18,196 nt of DNA. Origin: Pirellulales bacterium (lineage in GTDB: Bacteria > Planctomycetota > Planctomycetia > Pirellulales > Thermoguttaceae). The stretch lies in the NCBI GenBank assembly GCA_030642635.1, contig DAOWNK010000026.1:1-18196 (forward strand), read 5' to 3'. The notes beneath the pieces were generated by a model. The model was not told the DNA's origin and made no database searches. It worked only from the letters and a program-made list of their open reading frames with translations. Shown here in pieces: positions 14,212-18,196 of the stretch (position 1 is its first letter; each line of letters begins with the position of its first letter). The position numbers and the translations under genes were made by a program.

Positions 14212-15363
14212 CTACTTCTGTGCCTGTTTGCGGTACTGGGCCGGTGTCCGGTCGGTGGCGCGGCGAAAGACGCGAGCCATGTACTCCACGTAGTTGAAGC
14301 CGCACTGCCGGGCGATCTGCTTGGTGGGCAAGTCCGTCGTGACCAGCAGTTGCTTGACCTGCTCGATCTGGTTGCGGCGGATCTCCTGGTAGATCGTCCG
14401 GCCCACGACCCGCTTCAGCCGCGGCTCCAGAGCAGTGCGTGAGAGCTTCGCGTGCGCCAACACATCGGCGACCTTTATCTGGTCGCAAGCGTGTTGACGA
14501 ATGAAGGAGATCGCACGGACCACTGCCTGGTCGTCGGTCGCCAACACGTCGGTCGACTGCCGGGCGACGACGCCATCCGGCTCGACGAGTATCTGTTGTG
14601 TCGGTAGTTCCATGCCATCCATTATCCGGTCCAACATCGCGGCCGCCTCGTAACCGACTCGCTGTGGGAGAAGATCGACGCTGCTAAGCGGCGGCAATGC
14701 CACATCGCAGAGGCACTCGTCGTTGCCGGCGCCGATTACGGCCACCTCGTCGGGCACCGCCGCGCCGGCCCGGCGACAGGCGTCCAACACTTGCAGACCG
14801 CGATCGTCGTTGCACGCCATCACACCCAGCGGCTTGGGTAGCGAGTCTACCCATTGGGCAATCCGCTCCTGCTGTTGCTCCCACGCCTCGCCGCGACGCC
14901 GCGCTTGGAACACGCCGCACTGAAAACCGGCATCTTGAATCAGCCCTTTGAAGTGCTCACGGGCTTCGTCCATGGGTGGATGGACGCCGGGGAACAATCC
15001 GCAGTAGCCGAAGTGCCGGAATCCCCGTTCAAGCAAGTGCTCGGCGGCCAGTTGCGCCACGGCGCAGTGGTCCGGCCCGATGGTCGGAAGCCCCAAGTCG
15101 GGTATGGCCCGGCGGAGTTCGACTACGGGCAAGCCGGTTTGGAGGACCGCGTCGGCCGTACGCCGGTTGCCGATCCGGGCAAGGATGCCGTCGCCCTTCC
15201 AATCTTTCAGCCACGTCGGCGGCGGATCGTCCAGACCGTGCGGCTTGAAATAGATCGACCACTTCCCGTGCTCCCGATTGTACCTGGCCACGCCGCGCAC
15301 CAACCCCCGCGCATACGTGCGAGACGCTTCAATCAACAGTGCCACGTGTCGCGTTGTCGGCAT
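14212..15363 (-). CDS. xylR: XylR-type transcriptional regulator (periplasmic-binding-like sensor + AraC HTH)
   Basis: The 383-residue reading from 15363 has a sugar-binding sensor domain of the LacI/periplasmic-binding type (RHVALLIEASRTYARGLVRGV at the start; PKPLGVMACNDDRGLQVLDACR and VAVIGAGNDECLCDVALPPLSSV later) and a C-terminal AraC-type helix-turn-helix pair over about the last 100 residues (DQIKVADVLAHAKLSRTALEPRLK, TDLPTKQIARQCGFNYVEYMARVFRR, TPAQYRKQ). This architecture is that of XylR-like regulators; the inducer need not be xylose. The start is uncertain: MPTTRHVALLIE at 15363 matches the usual family start but has a weak leader, while ATG 15444 has a better one (GGTGGAG, 5 bases). 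It is divergent from the sugar kinase gene, and probably controls it and perhaps the catabolic operon. Confidence 0.88.
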   Translation of the reverse strand: MPTTRHVALLIEASRTYARGLVRGVARYNREHGKWSIYFKPHGLDDPPPTWLKDWKGDGILARIGNRRTADAVLQTGLPVVELRRAIPDLGLPTIGPDHCAVAQLAAEHLLERGFRHFGYCGLFPGVHPPMDEAREHFKGLIQDAGFQCGVFQARRRGEAWEQQQERIAQWVDSLPKPLGVMACNDDRGLQVLDACRRAGAAVPDEVAVIGAGNDECLCDVALPPLSSVDLLPQRVGYEAAAMLDRIMDGMELPTQQILVEPDGVVARQSTDVLATDDQAVVRAISFIRQHACDQIKVADVLAHAKLSRTALEPRLKRVVGRTIYQEIRRNQIEQVKQLLVTTDLPTKQIARQCGFNYVEYMARVFRRATDRTPAQYRKQAQK

Positions 15364-15507
15364 GAGAAACTCGCTATCGAAACGCCGGATAGGGGAACAA
15401 CAGCCATCTTGTCGGGACGGTTCCAGTCGAAAACAAGTATACATGGCTTCTCCACCGTAGGCGACCGAAGGCGGCACATCGTATAAGGAACGTGACACAT
15501 ATTACAC

Positions 15508-15541
15508 ATTCTCGCCCTGGCACAACCCTGTGTCAACGGTT
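15508..15541 (-). promoter_or_regulatory. Predicted promoter of the XylR-type gene with overlapping operator-like 8-mer
   Basis: On the minus strand TTGACA (15536-15531) and GAGAAT (15513-15508) are 17 bases apart, a good sigma70-type pair. The 8-mer CAACGGTT (15534-15541) overlaps the -35 box and is repeated at 11431-11438 before the catabolic operon. GACACA (15494-15499) and TGTGTC (15529-15534) also form an inverted pair here. Autoregulation by the XylR-type protein is a plausible reading, not shown. Confidence 0.4.
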
Positions 15542-15613
15542 ATCCTTAAAATTCGGGAGGATGAGTCGTCAACAACTGATTCCACATAAGTCGTGAAAGG
15601 AGTTTGAAACGCA

Positions 15614-16702
15614 ATGAGAATCGTCACGTTTGGTGAAATCATGGCCCGGCTGGCTACGCCGGGGTTTCTGCGCATGCGTCAGGCCTTGCCGGGCGACTTG
15701 GAGGTTACATTTGGCGGGGCGGAAGCGAACGTGGCCGCGTCGTTGGCCATGCTCGGTGCCGAAGTGGCGTTCGTCTCCGCGCTTCCCAAACACGCTATCG
15801 CCAATGCCTGCGTGGCCACGCTCCGTGGCGCGGGCGTCGATACGCAATTCGTGCTGCGAACCGATGCCGGACGGTTAGGACTATACTTCCTGGAAGCAGG
15901 CGCCAACCAACGCCCCAGCCAGGTGATCTACGACCGGGAGGCCACCTCGATCGGGCTCACCCCGGCCGACCGATACGACTGGCCGGCGATCTTTGACGGC
16001 GTCGGTTGGTTCCATACCACCGGGATCACGCCGGCCGTCTCGCGCACGGCTGCCGAAGCGACGCTCAGCGCCGTCCAGGCGGCGAAAGCCGCCGGGCTGA
16101 CCGTCTCCTGTGACCTGAATTTTCGCAACAAGCTCTGGCAGTGGGACACGGCGAAACAGCCGCGGGATCTGGCCGAAGAGACGATGTCCCGGGTACTGCC
16201 GTCGGTCGACCTGCTGGTGGCGAACGAAGCGGACTGCGCCGACGTGCTAGGGATTCGAGCGGGCGGCACGGACGTGGAGTCCGGACAGCTTCAAATCGAT
16301 CGCTACCCCGACGTGGCCCGGAAGGTCGTCGGGCGGTTCCCCAACATCCGACGGGTGGCGATCACGCTCCGCGAGAGTTTTTCGGCTTCGCACAACAACT
16401 GGGGGGCGATGCTGTACTGTGCGGACACTGACGAGGCGCACTTCGCCCCGACAGACGGTGCCGCCTACCGGCCTTACGAGATCCGCAACATCGTCGACCG
16501 GGTGGGCGGCGGCGACTCGTTCGCGGCCGGTCTGATCTTCGCCCTGACCACACCGGAACTGGCCACGCCGCCGACGGCCGTGGCGTTTGCAACGGCGGCC
16601 TCGTGTCTGGCCCACTCGATCCGGGGCGATCTCAACTACTCCACACGTAACGAAATCGAGGCCCTAATGGGCGGCTCCCAATCCGGCCGCGTGGTCCGGT
16701 AG
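15614..16702 (+). CDS. kdgK: PfkB-family sugar kinase, probable 2-keto-3-deoxygluconate kinase
   Basis: The 362-residue cytoplasmic protein has both PfkB signatures: the N-terminal glycine pair in VTFGGAEANVA (residues 31-41) and the C-terminal VDRVGGGDSFAAGL with catalytic D301. MRIVTFGEIMARLATPG and SCDLNFRNKLW are typical of KDG kinases, which phosphorylate 2-keto-3-deoxygluconate to KDPG. The length is slightly above average for the family. AAAGGAG precedes ATG 15614 with a rather long spacing of 11 bases. It is divergent from the XylR-type regulator. The usual partner, KDPG aldolase, is not in the window. It is the only gene in the window that links the cluster to central metabolism. Exact substrate among keto-deoxy sugars or hexoses is not settled by motifs. 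Confidence 0.88.
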   Translation: MRIVTFGEIMARLATPGFLRMRQALPGDLEVTFGGAEANVAASLAMLGAEVAFVSALPKHAIANACVATLRGAGVDTQFVLRTDAGRLGLYFLEAGANQRPSQVIYDREATSIGLTPADRYDWPAIFDGVGWFHTTGITPAVSRTAAEATLSAVQAAKAAGLTVSCDLNFRNKLWQWDTAKQPRDLAEETMSRVLPSVDLLVANEADCADVLGIRAGGTDVESGQLQIDRYPDVARKVVGRFPNIRRVAITLRESFSASHNNWGAMLYCADTDEAHFAPTDGAAYRPYEIRNIVDRVGGGDSFAAGLIFALTTPELATPPTAVAFATAASCLAHSIRGDLNYSTRNEIEALMGGSQSGRVVR

Positions 16703-17423
16703 CCGAATATTCTACTGAGAGATCGACTTATAGGAGAACAGGCTTGTTGAAATCGCCGCACGCATCTTGCCTTGTCGTAATCACCCCGGACACTCTTCGA
16801 CGCAGGTGCCGCTGGTGTAGATGACCGGTGTTGTGATGTTGAGTTGGCCAGAGTAGATGTATGCCGGTCAAAACCCTGCCGGTGAAACCACTGCCGTAGA
16901 ATCCGTTGAGCGAGCCGGTGAACACTTCAATTGCCACAATCGGGTCGTTACCCTGGTCGTAGTCTTTAATTACACAATACGGCATATTGAACAGGCTCGA
17001 ACCGTCCCTCGATTCCTCCCATGCGATGATCTCCGGCGTGATCGATACCTCCTCTCAAGTCAACGCACGGGGGGCCGGAAGAAGAGCGCTGAGTTGCATG
17101 CAGCCTCCACTCAATTCGGGCATGGCCACCATAATATGATTCGTCAACATGAATTATGCCTACCCGGTCAAGAGGCTTTTCTTCCGCTTCACCAAAAGTG
17201 CGGGAGAACCGCAAGAGGGCAGCGCGTGGGCAGGGCGGGCAGTTCTTGGAGGGCGTCTCGCTGGGCCAGACGCGAAATGCCTATCGGGAACTCCTGGCCG
17301 GCAGCCAACTGCTCAAGCGGACGAAAGCCCTCAAGACCTGACCGACAAGACCAAAACCGATTGAATACCAAGGCTACGACTCCTGCCACGAGGAGTTCCT
17401 CGACCTCAAAAACGACGACCCGC
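16703..17423. other. 721-base stretch without a convincing intact gene; possible decayed coding remnants
   Basis: No open frame here has a good start, a family match and normal length. On the minus strand, residues such as MPYCVIKDYDQGNDPIVAIE (around 16985-16926) look protein-like, and a second frame (about 16866-16781) reads YIYSGQLNITTPVIYTSGTC, as if one gene had been frameshifted. Farther upstream on the same strand (17160-17121) IIHVDESYYGG resembles the catalytic block of IS1595/ISXO2-type transposases, but no further transposase motifs follow. No inverted terminal repeats were noticed. I see no clear terminator for the sugar kinase gene. Confidence 0.35.
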
Positions 17424-18196
17424 TCAGTTTTCAGTCTTGCGTTTTGTCACCCATTTGAGACCTGGGTCCCCGACATCGACGTCTGCCAATTTGTCCCATC
17501 CAGTTACGGCGACGGAAATATCGGCCTCTCGATTCCCCGAGAAATAGAGCCAATCGCTGTTTCGGCTGCTGTAGGACCACTGAAGGGTGAGGGGGCCACA
17601 CTTGACCAAGAGTTGGCTGCCATCGTCCTTCAGTATCATGCGTCCAACGACGGGTAGTGTTCCTATTATGCTCTTGTACTTCTCGAAGACCTCTCCTGTT
17701 CCTTTCTGAACGTTGGCTTTGGAGAAATCCCCGGTGCCGTCGCCTTGCCAGTGCCATTCATACTTGGCGCCGCCGTCACCGGTATTTGTATGCTCCGTAA
17801 ACTTCAGTGCGATGTAGTCCTTCCCTCTACGGATTAGAACGAAGCGTCCAAGACTCACTTTCACAGCGTCGCCTTCTAGCGATTCGGCGGCCTGACGCGC
17901 CCGGCGGGCGGACTCGCGTGCCGCCTTCATCGCTGGCGCAAGACCCAGGATGTTGAAAGGACCGGCCAATCCGTCGGGCGTTTTGTCGCGGACGGCATTC
18001 TTGTCGTTCCGCTCGACAATTATGTTTGGCAATGCCTGCTTAAGCTTCTTCACACCTTCTTCAGTAACTCTGGTCCCTGCGAGCCGCAGAAATTGCAGAC
18101 GGGGCAATCCCTTCAGGTACATGAGACCAGTGTCCGTCACCTGCGTGTTGGTGAGGTACAGATGTTTTAGGCCAATCAATCCCTTTAACTGCACCA
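17424..18196 (-). CDS. Leucine-rich-repeat protein with uncharacterised C-terminal domain (5' end outside the window)
   Basis: The visible 257 codons begin inside a repeat (LIGLKHLYLTNTQVTDTGLMYLKGL), followed by PRLQFLRLAGTRVTEEGVKKLKQALPN. These are 24-residue leucine-rich repeats of the T-x-V-T-D/E-x-G-L type typical of planctomycete proteins. The apparent GTG at 18194 falls within a repeat and is not the start, so the gene continues beyond the window. After the repeats come a short charged helix (MKAARESARRARQAAESLEGD) and about 150 residues of mainly beta character containing KYEWHWQGDGTGDF and GPLTLQWSYSSRNSDWLYFSG, which I do not recognise. LRRs usually mediate protein binding; no enzymatic motif is seen. 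Confidence 0.8.
   Translation of the reverse strand, partial: VQLKGLIGLKHLYLTNTQVTDTGLMYLKGLPRLQFLRLAGTRVTEEGVKKLKQALPNIIVERNDKNAVRDKTPDGLAGPFNILGLAPAMKAARESARRARQAAESLEGDAVKVSLGRFVLIRRGKDYIALKFTEHTNTGDGGAKYEWHWQGDGTGDFSKANVQKGTGEVFEKYKSIIGTLPVVGRMILKDDGSQLLVKCGPLTLQWSYSSRNSDWLYFSGNREADISVAVTGWDKLADVDVGDPGLKWVTKRKTEN

Noticed and set aside
17121..17160. An intact IS1595-type transposase gene
   Set aside because: Only a short VDESYYGG-like motif is present; the rest of the frame shows no transposase blocks and no terminal repeats were noticed.

Overview
The window looks like chromosomal DNA of a planctomycete, probably of the Pirellulales or a related group. The main evidence is a DUF1559 pseudopilin with an H-X9-DG motif, a LamG protein with a PEP-CTERM tail, a formylglycine-type sulfatase, a XylR-type regulator (periplasmic-binding-like plus AraC domains), planctomycete-style leucine-rich repeats and moderately high G+C. 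These families mark the group well but do not fix a species.

Layout. Positions 1-11398 are read entirely on the minus strand and look like one tightly packed carbohydrate-catabolism operon. In transcription order it contains a secreted beta-lactamase-fold serine hydrolase (10238-11398), a GH2 beta-mannosidase-like enzyme (7360-10179), a DUF5060-type glycoside hydrolase (4733-7345), a URO-D-superfamily protein (3698-4729), an SMP-30 lactonase (2829-3701), a sulfatase (1366-2784), a short 3' remnant of a second SMP-30 gene (1297-1350), a second URO-D protein broken by an in-frame TGA (256-1293), and the start of a secreted, possibly LamG-type protein (1-138). Several junctions are ATGA overlaps or gaps of a few bases. 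Positions 11525-14211 hold a DUF1559 pseudopilin and a PEP-CTERM LamG protein, with hairpin-forming REP-like repeats between and beyond them. A XylR-type regulator (14212-15363, minus) and a PfkB sugar kinase resembling 2-keto-3-deoxygluconate kinase (15614-16702, plus) are divergently transcribed. Positions 16703-17423 contain no convincing intact gene. The right edge is the 3' part of a leucine-rich-repeat gene (17424 to beyond 18196).

How the genes may work together (inference). Exported hydrolases and the sulfatase would trim a sulfated, possibly methylated glycan. The SMP-30 enzyme would open an aldonolactone, and the KDG-type kinase would feed a 2-keto-3-deoxy acid into central metabolism under the XylR-type regulator. 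The two URO-D proteins are the least understood part. They belong to the superfamily that includes heme-pathway uroporphyrinogen decarboxylase and MtaA/CmuA-type methyltransferases, and their sugar-operon context suggests methyl transfer or another unassigned reaction rather than heme synthesis. The most notable direct observations are the in-frame TGA in one URO-D gene, the SMP-30 remnant fused behind the sulfatase, and an 8-base element shared by the xylR promoter region and the leader of the main operon.
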